The translations under genes and the position numbers were made by a program. A DNA stretch of 64,000 nt. Source: Littorina saxatilis (Eukaryota > Mollusca > Gastropoda > Littorinimorpha > Littorinidae). The stretch is from assembly GCF_037325665.1 (NCBI RefSeq), contig NC_090255.1:5094242-5158241 (forward strand). The letters are read 5' to 3'. Under the pieces are notes generated by a model that did no database searches, had not been told where the DNA came from, and worked only from the letters and a program-made list of their open reading frames with translations. Each line of letters opens with the position of its first letter. Position 1 is the stretch's first letter. This document shows positions 40,301 through 48,200 of the stretch, piece by piece.

Positions 40301-43300
40301 AGACTTGCATACTATGTTTGAGATTTACAACAAAACTGTTCAGCTATAGTGTGTGTTGATAACAAAGGAATGATCAGGGAATTCACTTGCATTCCCAGCT
40401 GTATAAATTGGCACTTTGATGTCGATTAAATTACACAATTGCCTGGTGGGGATGGAAAAACAATCTCCTGAAATAATATTGATACGTTACGTTGGGAACA
40501 TCACAAGAATGTTAAAAATACAATACTTGTGTTACATGGAAACCAGAGAATGTGACACGGATTTGAATGAATTTACACTTAAAAAAAACTTTTAAAAATT
40601 ATATTTAATAAAGAAAAGTACATTAGTTCAGCTGTTGAAGAGTTTATAAAAAATAAATATCAAAACTTGACTAAATGTAAAAAGAGATAAGAGACTTGCT
40701 TACTTTGTTGGAGATTTACAACTAAACAGTTCAGCTATAGGTCATTGGGTGTGTGTTGATAAAATACAAAGAAATGGTCAAGGAATTTACTTGCATTCCC
40801 AGTTTTGTGAATGTGCACTTTGATGTCGATTAAATTGCACATTTGCCTGGTGAGGAAGAATAGACAACCTCCTGAAATGATATTGACAGTCTGATTTTTA
40901 TGACTGATTGGATGTTCTGATGAAGTAAAAAAAATACTGTCTGATGCACAAAATTCATTATGTAGTTCAGCTGTTGATATGTTGACATTTTAGCTGTGCA
41001 TGTCGTAAGAGGCGACTAACGGATTCTGTTTCTCCTTTTACCCTTGTTAAGTGTTTCTTGTATAGAATATAGTCAATGTTTGTAAAGATATTAGTCAAGC
41101 AGTATGTAAGAAATGTTAAGTCCTTTGTACTGGAAACTTGCATTCTCCCAGTAAGGTAATATATTGTACTACGTTGCAAGCCCCTGGAGCAAATTTTTGA
41201 TTAGTGCTTTTGTGAACAAGAAACAATTGACAAGTGGCTCTATCCCATCTCCCCCCTTCCCCCGTCGCGATATAACCTTCGTGGTTGAAAACGGCGTTAA
41301 ACACCAAATAAAGAAAGAAAGATTTTAGCTGTGCAATATTTTGTGCACAGTGGAACCCTTTTCAGACCAACAAGAATTTACGAAAATCATCTTTTAAAAA
41401 GGGAATGTCTTGTGTTTCTGTAACGCCCCTCGCTAGTGACTGGCCTGTAATGTAGGGGGAAAGTTTGACTCACTAAATGCAAGAGTATTCACTCTTTCAC
41501 AACCTTAAAAACAGGACCGTTATTTTTGAACACATACTGATATCACATATTGAACGTCACAAGACGTTAATAATTCATTACTTGCACAACATGGAAACCG
41601 GAGGATGTGACACGGATTTGAATGAATTTAAACTCAAAGAAATTATTGTAAAAATCATATCTAATCAAAGCTTTAATGATGAACAATTTACCGCCCCAGT
41701 CTGATTTCTATGACTGATTGTAAGTTCTGATGAAGCACAGCTGTACTGTCTTGACACAAACGACATTAGTTCATCTGTTTACGAGTCAAAATGAGTTAAA
41801 GACTTGCATACTATTTTGGAGATTTATAACTAAACTGTTCAGCTATAGGTGTGTGTTGATTTATAAAAAGAAAAAAAAAAGGAATGGTCAGGGAATTCAC
41901 TTCTCCTGAAATAATGTTGATACATTACGTTTGTCCCGCAGTGGGGCACTGCGGTTATGAAATTAAAGGCCCCTCCTGTTTTTGGAACCGCAGGAGCTTT
42001 CTCGTTTGCTGTTAGGTAGATTTTTGGTTCCTCTTTCCTGTCATGCTCTCTTTTTCTTCATGAATTCTTTTCTTTTTTCTGCCTTCTTGCTCATTCACCT
42101 GTATTTTTTCCAAAAATCTCTTCTCTTGCCGCTTGTCTCGCGATTCATGTATAGTTTAATCTGTTAGTGTTCTGATGTAAGTCCAGCAGTAGATAGGTTA
42201 AGCCTATTTTAACATACTGGAAACTGGTAATCTTCCAGTAGGTATTAATTTAGTTTTACTAAAGCCTGCTGGGACACAAGTAATGGGTTAGTGCATTTGT
42301 AAACAGGAATCGCTTGACAAGTGGCTCCCTTCACCCCCCCCCCCCCCCCCCCCCTTCCTCGTCCTGATATGGCTCTGCGTAGTCGGCTGGACGTTAAGCA
42401 ACAAATAAACAAACAAACAAACAAACATTACGTTTGGAACATTACAAGAATTTAAAAATACATTACTTGCATAACATGGAAACCAGAGAATGTGACACGG
42501 ATTTGAATGAATATACACACAAAGAAATTATTGTAAAAATCATATCTAATCATCAAAGCTTTAGTGATGAACGATTTACCGCCCCAGTCTGATTTCTGTG
42601 ACTGATTGGATGTTCTGATGAAGCACAGCAATGCTGTCTGATGCTGAAAATACACTAGTTCAGCTGTTGATATGTTGACATCTTATCTGTTCAACGTTTT
42701 GTGCACAGTGCAACACTCCATTTCAGACCTAAAAGAATCGACAGCAAAACAGCACACAATAAACGTTTTCCAGAAATAGTCAGGATTTTTGTGGTGGTCT
42801 GGTAGAGGTAGAGTAAGACCTTGGCCTTTACCTTGGCCAAGCTTTTCACAACATCCGGAGCATGTTCTTCGCTTGTGATCAGCTTTATCCTGCGATCAGG
42901 ACTAACAACTATGATGTGTATGCCATGAAGCATGCGCTAAATATGATACCATTTTCTTTTGAAAATCAGCGTTCACCATTTCATCGGAGTTCACAGGTTG
43001 TTGTGGGAAAGGATCGCTGGCACGTATTGATCGCTCACAACGTGTTTTGATCGCTCACAACGTGTATTGATCGCTCACAACGTGTATTGATCGCTCACAA
43101 CGTGTTTTGATCGCTCACAACGTGTATTGATCGCTCACAACGTGTATTGATCGCTCACAACGTGTATTGATCGCTCACAACGTGTTTTGATCGCTCACAA
43201 CGTGTTTTGATCGCTCACAACGTGTATTGATCGCTCACAACGTGTATTGATCGCTCACAACGTGTTTAGATCACTCACAACCTGTATTGATCGCTCACAA

Positions 43301-43654
43301 CGTGTATTGATCGCTCACAACGTGTATTGATCGCTCACAACGTGTATTGATCGCTCACAACGTGTATTGATCGCTCACAACGTGTATTGATCGCTCACAA
43401 CGTGTTTTGATCGCTCACAACGTGTATTGATGGCTCACAACGTGTATTGATCGCTCACAACGTGTATTGATCGCTCACAACGTGTATTGATCGCTCACAA
43501 CGTGTATTGATCGCTCACTTGAGGTCTATAAGTAAGCACATGTTTTGCAAACATTGATTGTTTTGCGTGTTTGTTCCTGGGATTGCTGGCTAAACTGTAC
43601 GCTCTATGTTGCAGGGATGACAAGATCAATGCTCTGCTGCGACGGATGACATGA
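22385..43654 (+). CDS. RPL7: 60S ribosomal protein L7 (uL30), complete
   Basis: Structural protein of the large ribosomal subunit. Exons: 22385-22395, 22688-22787, 23032-23198, 27536-27673, 35019-35128, 36310-36478, 43615-43654; 735 nt including TGA give 244 residues, close to the usual 248 in vertebrates. All junctions are GT/AG and in phase. The protein runs from [18 protein letters not shown], through [27 protein letters not shown] and EPYITWG to [17 protein letters not shown] and a basic end. The start follows a pyrimidine tract and sits in AAACATGGC. Introns 3-6 are very long for this gene and host three multicopy snoRNA families plus nested transposons. AATAAA near 43,705 is a likely polyadenylation signal. 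Nothing suggests damage to the coding exons. Confidence 0.98.
23331..23353. repeat. Poly-G run
   Basis: Twenty-three G in a row in RPL7 intron 3. Runs of this kind are error-prone in sequencing and may fold as G-quadruplexes. Confidence 0.95.
23461..25674. mobile_element. Non-autonomous DNA transposon with 24-bp perfect inverted ends
   Basis: The left end GAGTCATTCTTCACTTATCG and four more bases are repeated exactly, inverted, at 25,651-25,674. ATTT flanks both sides (23,457-23,460 and 25,675-25,678), a candidate 4-bp target duplication. No transposase frame is visible. Inside are six copies of a motif of the form GTCAC(N7-9)CAGGTTACC in both orientations, and a nested CAG-ended element. It lies in RPL7 intron 3. 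Confidence 0.8.
25116..25601. mobile_element. Short hAT-like element (CAGGGTTC ends), nested
   Basis: Starts CAGGGTTCGTACAGAG and ends CCCTGCAGGAACCCTG. GTTTTAT flanks both sides (25,109-25,115 and 25,602-25,608). Inside are repeated CCTTGAAAA strings. It is inserted in the 23,461-25,674 element. Confidence 0.8.
25897..26795. mobile_element. CAG-ended DNA transposon relic with 6-bp target duplication
   Basis: Perfect 16-bp inverted ends CAGTGATGTACATTTT, flanked by GGTCTC at 25,891-25,896 and 26,796-26,801. A minus-strand frame at 26,314-25,952 (120 aa, [16 protein letters not shown], acidic Ser/Thr-rich middle) looks like the N-terminal part of a transposase. AGGACA/TGTCCT palindromic blocks resemble those in the element at 30,959. 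Confidence 0.85.
26818..26953 (+). ncRNA. H/ACA-type snoRNA candidate, copy 1
   Basis: Two hairpins with the right boxes: hairpin 1 closes by GCAAG/CTTGC with an inner GTCT/AGAC stem; the H box ACATGA is at 26,881-26,886. Hairpin 2 closes by TTCCAC/GTGGAA with an inner CCCTC/GAGGG stem; the ACA box is at 26,948-26,950, three bases from the end. The pocket strand GTCCTATTCC can pair with GGAATAGGAC of 18S rRNA as I remember it, with TTGTT on the other strand facing AATAA. That would place a pseudouridine in AAUAAUGGAAUAGG. It lies in RPL7 intron 3. Confidence 0.8.
27108..27241 (+). ncRNA. H/ACA-type snoRNA candidate, copy 2
   Basis: Near-identical to 26,818-26,953, with the same H box (ACATGA, about 27,169-27,174) and ACA box (27,236-27,238). 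Changes fall mainly in loops. The inner stem of hairpin 2 is CCCTC/GCGGG here, slightly weaker. Further short echoes of the 3' end (GTGAAACAATGAT, GTAAAACAATGAT) follow at 27,287 and 27,342. Confidence 0.78.
28242..28312 (+). ncRNA. Box C/D snoRNA family A, copy 1 (degenerate)
   Basis: Terminal stem CCAAGC/GCTTGG, C-box position ATGAAGA (28,249), D box CTGA (28,303). The 18S-type guide AGTCTCGTTCGT is kept, but the 28S-type guide reads AAGTTATTT instead of AAGTGGTATTT, and the C box is off consensus. Probably a decayed copy, in RPL7 intron 4. Confidence 0.7.
28605..28678 (+). ncRNA. Box C/D snoRNA family A, copy 2
   Basis: Terminal stem GTCCAAGC/GCTTGGAC, C box GTGATGA (28,614), D box CTGA (28,667). 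The guide before D, AGTGGTATTT, is complementary to 28S rRNA AAATACCACT; AGTCTCGTTCGT before a D'-like ATGA is complementary to 18S rRNA ACGAACGAGACT (rRNA sequences from memory). Confidence 0.9.
29218..29345. repeat. Sixty-base tandem duplication
   Basis: TAGAGCTATGTGCTTTGGGT through GGATTGGCTG occurs twice in a row with few differences. Confidence 0.85.
29371..29442 (+). ncRNA. Box C/D snoRNA family A, copy 3
   Basis: C box GTGATGA (29,379), D box CTGA (29,432), stem TCCAAGC/GCTTGGA, both guides intact. It lies in a duplicated unit that shares its downstream flank (GGTAATCACAAGGTGTGTG) with copies 4 and 5. Confidence 0.9.
30103..30565. repeat. Interspersed repeat E, copy 1
   Basis: Shares CGGCTTCGCCGGGAAG, AACACTGGAGA, GAAGAGTTACTGG, CAGCGCTGCGCGCTGAGAGC and CGAGAACTTTG with 43,993-44,330. 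Both copies end in a TATA-type simple repeat, suggesting a SINE-like retroposon without a recognisable Pol III head. Confidence 0.75.
30580..30653 (+). ncRNA. Box C/D snoRNA family A, copy 4
   Basis: C box ATGATGA (30,589), D box CTGA (30,642), stem GTCCAAGC/GCTTGGAC, both guides intact. A CAG-ended transposon is inserted only about ten bases after its 3' end. Confidence 0.9.
30959..33038. mobile_element. CAG-ended DNA transposon nested inside the previous one
   Basis: Ends CAGGGATGT ... ACATCCCTG, flanked by TAAGGG at 30,953-30,958 and 33,039-33,044. The uninterrupted target is visible nearby at about 30,828 (GGTCTAAGGGAGATAACC). It contains AGGACA/TGTCCT blocks like the 25,897 element, and a LINE fragment. 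Confidence 0.87.
31655..32915 (+). mobile_element. 5'-truncated non-LTR retrotransposon (LINE), reverse transcriptase C-terminal half
   Basis: An open frame of about 300 codons (to TAG at 32,570) shows the end of a CR1/L2/Rex-type reverse transcriptase: [11 protein letters not shown] where the active-site YADD block is expected, then [36 protein letters not shown] and a thumb/C-terminal WNQLP region. The first Asp pair is SDDN, a change from the usual YADD. A 3' UTR with GCGCCTAGGGCTATATTTAG leads into a (TAA)n tail at 32,895-32,914. It is truncated at the RT midpoint and sits in the 30,959-33,038 element. No target duplication could be seen. Confidence 0.9.
34108..34311. repeat. 49-bp tandem repeat, four copies
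   Basis: Units contain GAGCTGTAGCTTGGTGCTTG, CGTAGCAGTCGAGACCCCC and AAAAAGTTGG. The unit is an expansion of a segment present once in the earlier snoRNA units. Confidence 0.95.
34486..34557 (+). ncRNA. Box C/D snoRNA family A, copy 5
   Basis: C box GTGATGA (34,494), D box CTGA (34,547), stem TCCAAGC/GCTTGGA, both guides intact. It is the last family A copy, about 460 bp before RPL7 exon 5. Confidence 0.9.
35165..35340. repeat. Repeat R copy after RPL7 exon 5
   Basis: CAGTGGAACTCCCCTTTTAA, GACCTCC and GGAGGGAGTCTTAAAATGG match repeat R. It begins 37 bases after the donor at 35,129. Confidence 0.75.
35553..35767. repeat. Tandem duplication of about 105 bp before snoRNA B1
   Basis: CAGCCTCTTGGTGTCGGTTG through GTAGGCATTGTTTGTATTGA occurs twice. 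The second copy has an extra GGAAA and leads directly into the snoRNA. Confidence 0.9.
35768..35841 (+). ncRNA. Box C/D snoRNA family B, copy 1
   Basis: Stem AGCTTT/AAAGCT, C box ATGATGA (35,775), D' box CTGA (35,800) preceded by TTTACCGCCCCAGT, D box CTGA (35,829). The guide pairs with 28S rRNA ACTGGGGCGGTA (from memory); by the fifth-base rule the second G of GGGG would be methylated. In RPL7 intron 5. Confidence 0.92.
35868..35985. repeat. Repeat R copy
   Basis: CAGTGGAACCCCTTTAAGGA, TTTACCTCCATTATAAGAAC and a G run at 35,970 fit a decayed repeat R between snoRNA B1 and MITE N copy 2. Confidence 0.65.
36010..36215. mobile_element. MITE N, copy 2
   Basis: Matches 16,148-16,336 in the same orientation: GTGTTGTTCCCAGGCCT at the left, CTCTGTGTCTGGGAACAACA at the right, shared ATTTTGAATGTAGGTC inside. 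Confidence 0.8.
36684..36758 (+). ncRNA. Box C/D snoRNA family B, copy 2
   Basis: Almost identical to copy 1. Stem AGCTTT/AAAGCT, C box ATGATGA (36,692), the same 28S guide before CTGA, D box CTGA (36,746). First copy in RPL7 intron 6. Confidence 0.92.
36812..36940. repeat. (CCA)n-type simple repeat
   Basis: Imperfect CCACCACAC repeats. Histidine/threonine-rich frames over it are artefacts. Confidence 0.95.
36965..37350. repeat. Interspersed repeat F
   Basis: About 380 bp starting CTAGTCGCGTAAGGCGAAAT and ending in CACACGCACAGACACAC. It is a block of the type commonly scattered through snail genomes (recalled, not searched). Single copy in this window, so its limits are uncertain. Confidence 0.5.
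37535..38862. repeat. Minisatellite of mixed 38-63-bp units, about 29 copies
   Basis: Core unit GTTCCATGGCTGGCAGTCAC, TATGCTACCCC, TTGTATCTGT. Early units carry an extra CCACCTGCTGCATTGTTTGT; later ones differ by CTGT insertions. It happens to be open in all three plus-strand frames, but is not a gene. In RPL7 intron 6, ending just before snoRNA B3. Confidence 0.97.
38897..38964 (+). ncRNA. Box C/D snoRNA family B, copy 3
   Basis: C box ATGATGA (38,904), 28S guide TTTACCGCCCCAGT then CTGA, D box CTGA (38,955), short stem GCTT/AAGC. The boxes are intact but the terminal stem is weaker than in copies 1-2. Confidence 0.87.
39500..39567 (+). ncRNA. Box C/D snoRNA family B, copy 4 (weak C box)
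   Basis: The guide is intact, but the C-box position reads AAAGATGA rather than ATGATGA. D box CTGA near 39,558. Possibly non-functional. Confidence 0.7.
39652..40022 (+). mobile_element. Retroposon G (TGTCGTAAGAGG family), copy 1
   Basis: About 370 bp with GCATGTCGTAAGAGGTGACT and a 3' end GAAAACGACTTAAACACCAA, then AATAAAGAAAG. A near-identical copy is at 40,998-41,326. The end resembles other molluscan SINE tails. No clear tRNA head. Confidence 0.75.
40163..40231 (+). ncRNA. Box C/D snoRNA family B, copy 5
   Basis: C box ATGATGA (about 40,171), guide TTTACCGCCCCAGT then CTGA, D box CTGA (about 40,222), followed by CAAGGC. Confidence 0.85.
40888..40960 (+). pseudogene. snoRNA family B fragment without guide
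   Basis: It retains CAGTCTGATTTTTATGACTG, ATTGGATGTTCTGATGAAG and the downstream flank of family B, but lacks the C box and the guide. Confidence 0.75.
40998..41326 (+). mobile_element. Retroposon G, copy 2
   Basis: Matches 39,652-40,022 from GCATGTCGTAAGAGGCGACT through GAAAACGGCGTTAAACACCA and the AATAAAGAAAG tail. Confidence 0.75.
41668..41735 (+). ncRNA. Box C/D snoRNA family B, copy 6
   Basis: C box ATGATGA (about 41,676), guide TTTACCGCCCCAGT then CTGA, D box CTGA (about 41,727), stem GCTT/AAGC. Confidence 0.86.
41936..42425 (+). mobile_element. Composite retroposon ending in a CAAA tail
   Basis: It begins near CCCGCAGTGGGGCACTGCGG, contains AACCGCAGGAGCTTTCTCG, and ends with the 3' end of the SINE at 20,530 (GTCGGCTGGACGTTAAGC, then (AAAC)n). 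A poly-C run (about 42,334-42,353) interrupts it. Confidence 0.65.
42556..42624 (+). ncRNA. Box C/D snoRNA family B, copy 7
   Basis: C box GTGATGA (about 42,564), guide TTTACCGCCCCAGT then CTGA, D box CTGA (about 42,615), stem GCTT/AAGC. Confidence 0.86.
42738..42990 (-). repeat. Repeat D, inverted copy
   Basis: Inverse of 9655-9905 with shared blocks around CACAACATC and GAAAATCAGCG. Moderately diverged. Confidence 0.65.
43018..43518. repeat. 20-bp satellite, about 25 copies
   Basis: Unit TGATCGCTCACAACGTGTAT, with an A/T variant at one position. It ends about 95 bp before the acceptor of RPL7 exon 7. Confidence 0.98.
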
Positions 43655-43992
43655 GCACAAGGACACCCTCAAATGATTCGTACCAGTTATCTGTCTGCAA
43701 AAAAAAATAAAAGAAAAAATCCTGTATGTTTTTGACTGGGGCACATTTTGTTTATATGCGTATGCAAGTGCATCTGTGTTTGGATGTGAGTGTTTGCATG
43801 TTTGTCTTGTGAGTGCGTCTGAGTCGGTGAGTGCATCTGTGTGTGTTGCAACGTACATGAACCTGTCGTACCTGATGGTTATGTTAAAGATTCCTTCCCA
43901 TGTAATGCCCTTCATGCCAAACGAAAAGAAACAAAGGGACGTAAGCACTGTTTAGTTGCGTGGAAACAAGTTCCTGGCACATAAAGGAACTA

Positions 43993-44330
43993 GATGAATG
44001 CCCGCTTTGCCGGGAAGAAGTAGAGCCCAATACCCGGCTTCGCGATTGACGCCACACGAAGGGAGATAAACGCGCAAAACACTGGAGAAAAAAAGGAAGA
44101 GTTACTGGGAATGGATGTACAGAAAAACCAAAATCGGTTCAGCGCTGCGCGCTGAGAGCACGTGTTGAAAATTTTCATCGACCAGATGGTGTTTTGGGTC
44201 TACCTGAATATGCCCACCGAATTTGAAGCAGATCCATCGAGAACTTTGGCCGTGCATCGCGAAGTGACCGACAGACAAGACAGACACACACACAAGCCGT
44301 ATATATAGATAGATATAGATAGATAAATAG
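43993..44330. repeat. Interspersed repeat E, copy 2
   Basis: Matches 30,103-30,565 and ends at CGTATATATAGATAG. Downstream of the RPL7 stop codon. Confidence 0.75.
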
Positions 44331-44399
44331 CAATTGTTGAAATGAACAAATTTCATTCCCATGAGATTTTTCTTGTATAACTCTTGCTTATTTCGCACA

Positions 44400-44468
44400 A
44401 AGCTTTGATGATGAACCATTTACCGCCCCAGTCTGATTTCTGTGACTGATAGGATGTTCTGATGAAGC
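44400..44468 (+). ncRNA. Box C/D snoRNA family B, copy 8, outside the host CDS
   Basis: C box ATGATGA (about 44,407), guide TTTACCGCCCCAGT then CTGA, D box CTGA (about 44,459), stem GCTT/AAGC. It lies 746 bp after the RPL7 stop codon and past the likely polyadenylation signal. Confidence 0.8.
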
Positions 44469-45252
44469 AAAGTAATAATGTGATGCACAAAATACACTAG
44501 TTCAGCACATTATTCGGAGCGCTTATGTCACTTTGGCTCTTGGATATTGCCAGTAGGGTACTGGCTCATTGCCTTATGATTCTCTTCATGCGATCACAAA
44601 TTTGTTCAGCTCGACTTGAACCCATACAGAACTTAACTGTCTGCTTGACTTGACGTGGGACATGTTTGTTAGATTTTGTGCATGTATCTGACACCCATGC
44701 CAAGTTGCAAAATGAATTGAATGTACTCCTTGTGAAAAGTTTGGCTCACCGTCTCAGATTAGGGCAGGATTTTAGATGGCATAAGACCAACCCTCCACTT
44801 GGTCACATACCAAACATGAACAGCCTGGGTGGTCTCTGTGTACAGTGGGTTTTTGTATGAATTAATTTCGTAAAAAAAACACTACTCGTGTCTGTTGAAG
44901 AATTTATTCATAAACAAATTACTAGCACAGTAGCCAGGGTGTTGATCATGATGGCAGATGGAATGCACATTCAAAAGATAGCATAATAATATCCAATCAC
45001 CTACAACTAAGAGCTGAACAGTACATCATTAGGCTTATTTTGCATACATTTATTAACTTGTTTTTATTTGATCGTTGGTGAAATAAGATTGAATGGACAA
45101 TACCAGCACAATTGACACAATAGTTAATTTCTTTAGAACCTAATAGAGAATTGCAAGTTTGCACATTTTGATCAAGTTCGGTCATAAGCTTAATTATTAT
45201 GAAGCATTGATGATTTCAATGAGACACCGATGACGCAACACGATGAATGACG
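44469..45252. other. Spacer between RPL7 and FABP, no gene seen
   Basis: AT-rich. It should contain the FABP 3' UTR on the minus strand; TTTATT at about 44,899 would be an AATAAA signal in that direction. Confidence 0.5.
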
Positions 45253-48200
45253 TCAGGGCTTGTGGGACGTGAAGTATCTCTTCGCTGTTAGGCCTTTGTT
45301 TTCTGCTACAAACGTCTGCAAAGAAGAAAGCAGAATGAGCGTGATGTCATCTGTGTTTGCAAATTGGGTACAAATGAGTGTCGGATGAGACGGAAGACAG
45401 ACACGGGGCAAGCTGTCGAAACCAGCGCGCGCTTACACACACACACACACCGCCACCCATGGCACACACACACAGACAGACATACACACACTAGCACACA
45501 CTCCACTCACACTGATACACACATATGTACGCGCGCACACAAACACAACATGCACACACCCACCCAGATTGGCGCACACACGTGCACACACACATTCACA
45601 AACGAAGACTGGACCTTCTCTTTGAGAGAAGATGGAGAGGGGGTCTTCTCAAAGGCTTGCCATGGGGGGGGGGGGGGGGGGGTGTGCTGTTGAAATGTAG
45701 CATTTGAAAGGGGAATTTTGATCTCGACTCGGAAATAAAAGGTAAGGGAAGGGCTCCTAATATGGACCACTTTTTGTTTCATGCTGATAACTAGCTTGTT
45801 TTCTTGCGAAGAAGTTTCATTTTGTGTTTGGTAGTCCTTCTCTCTTAGGTTAACCGTTAGGCCAATTTAGAGTGAAATAGATCGACATTCAGCAAAAATT
45901 AAATGCAGAAAAAAATCACAAATGGTCCATATTAGGAGCCTGGGCAAATAATATGGACCAGTGAAGCGGCCTTCACGAATCACCGTAAAAAGCCCCCAAT
46001 ACTTCAAAATAACATGATACAACTTTGTCTACAAGTCAGACTAATTAAAATATGCTTTAGATTTATCTGTTTCGGGTTGACGAGAGCATTATTTAAAGCA
46101 CACCAGGAAACTAAAGAAGCTTTTCAAAAACGGAGTGAAAATAAATGAAATTATCAACTACCACGAAAAGAAGACTTTTTGTTATATTTTTTTTAAATCT
46201 CGAGGCCGGGCTAGTTATAGGTTATTTCCAGCAAGCTTTTTAATGAATTAATGAAAATAGCCTTTGGCTATTATTTTCTTCGATTTGTTGAAGGTGAATC
46301 TTAGGTGACTCGCACATACTTTGAGATTTTGCTATTATTTTTTGTTTGCAGTGGAAACTCGGGGTCAACACTGCTAAAATGTAACAAATACGGTCTTAGC
46401 TGTCATATATAGCAATTTTTGTGTGATAAAAGCTTTGGCTGTGGACAGAAACGAGTCCGTTTTAGGCGGCATATTTAGAGTGAACGCTGCCAAAAGTGAA
46501 ACAAAGAAAAAAAGCCTAACGGTTTTGAGATTTGTGATTCTGCAACTGTTTTGACATGTGCAAGTTATCCAGAGAGGGTGAATACAGCGAATAAAACTTT
46601 CCCAAGGTTTAACTCGGCATACTTACCACTAATAAACGTCCATCATCCAAAATTTCTCGGGTAACGGTAGAGTCCAGTTCGCCTTCTTTGGTGGGCTTCT
46701 GTTTGTGGACCATTTTATCCCCCTCTAATGTCACCAACGACTGAAAATAACGAACATTCAATTTTTGCTTGCTTTACATTTTAAACAACTAATCTTCTTC
46801 TTCTACGTTCGTGGGCTGAAACTCCCACGTGCACTCGTGTTTTTTTGCACGAGTGGAATTTTACGTGTACGACCGTTTTTACCCCGCCATTTAGGCAGCC
46901 ATACGCCGCTTTCGGAGGAAGCATGCTGGGTATTTTCGTGTTTCTATAACCCACCGAACTCTGACATGGATTACAGGATCTTTTTCGTGCGCACTTGGTC
47001 TTGTGCTTGCGTGTACACACAGGGGTGTTCGGACACCGAGGAGAGTCTGCACACAAAGTTGACTCTGAGAAATAAATCTCTCGCCGAACGTGGGGACGAA
47101 CTCACGCTGACAGCGGCCAACTGGATACAAATCCAGCGCGCTACCGACTGAGCTACATCCCCGCCCTAAACAACTAATTATATAATTGACCTTTGCGTTA
47201 TTCTTTACTCTAGCTGACTCAGAATTCCCTTGCTTATATCTATGACCTCGTGTGACCTCTTGACTTTACACAGTGACCCACTTTGTCATTTGTCTCATCC
47301 TTGACCTCATTGAACCCGATTATGTCGCTTAGGGACTGGGTGGCCGAGTGGTAACGCACTTGCGCTCGGAATCGAGAGGTTGCGTGTTCGACCCTGGGTC
47401 AGGCCGCTATTTTCTCCCCCCTTTCCTAACCTAGGTGGTGGGTTCAAGTGCTAGTCTTTCGGATGAGACGAAAAACCGAGGTCCCTTCGTGTACACTACA
47501 TTGGGGTGTGCACGTTAAAGATCCCACGATTGACAAAAAGGGTCTTTCCTGGCAAAATTGTATAGGCGTAGATAAAAATGTCCACCAAAATACCCGTGTG
47601 ACCTGGAATAATAGGCCGTGAAAGGTGGATGCAGCGCCTAAAGGCAGTCGATCTACTGGCCGATGTGAATGCGTGATATATTGTGTAAAAAATTCCATCT
47701 CACACGGCATTAATAGGTAACATGCGCCTTGAGTCGCCTTGTGTGGTGAGATACGTGCGCGATATAAATCCTCGTAAATAAATAAATAAAAATCTCTGAA
47801 CTTTGACCCATCACTTGAAGACTCAACCCGGTTTTTTTTCTTATCGTTGAACACTCAGTCACTGCACATCAATGACCGGCCTTCAAGTTGAAACAATCCA
47901 CCCTGACCCTTCTTATACATCCTTGACCTCAAATGACTTTAGTGATGACCTTGACCTCACCTTGACCTTCCTGCCGTCCATGGTGTCCTCGTCAAATTCC
48001 TCGCCCATCTTGAAGGTGACGATTTTGGACTTGAAGGTGGAGGAGATGTGGAGCGTCCACTGGTCCCCCTCCCTCTTCCAGTCCTCGTAGCTGGTCAGCT
48101 GGTTGGCCACTTTGCGAGTGACCAGTCAAACACCTGTGAAGAAAAAGTGAGAAAATGATTGTGTTTGGATATCTAGCTAGCACGTTGTTGTTTTAGGGAG

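Noticed and set aside
43018-43518. CRISPR-like regular repeats
   Set aside because: Units are directly adjacent with no spacers, in a eukaryotic intron; a plain satellite. The same applies to the other arrays.
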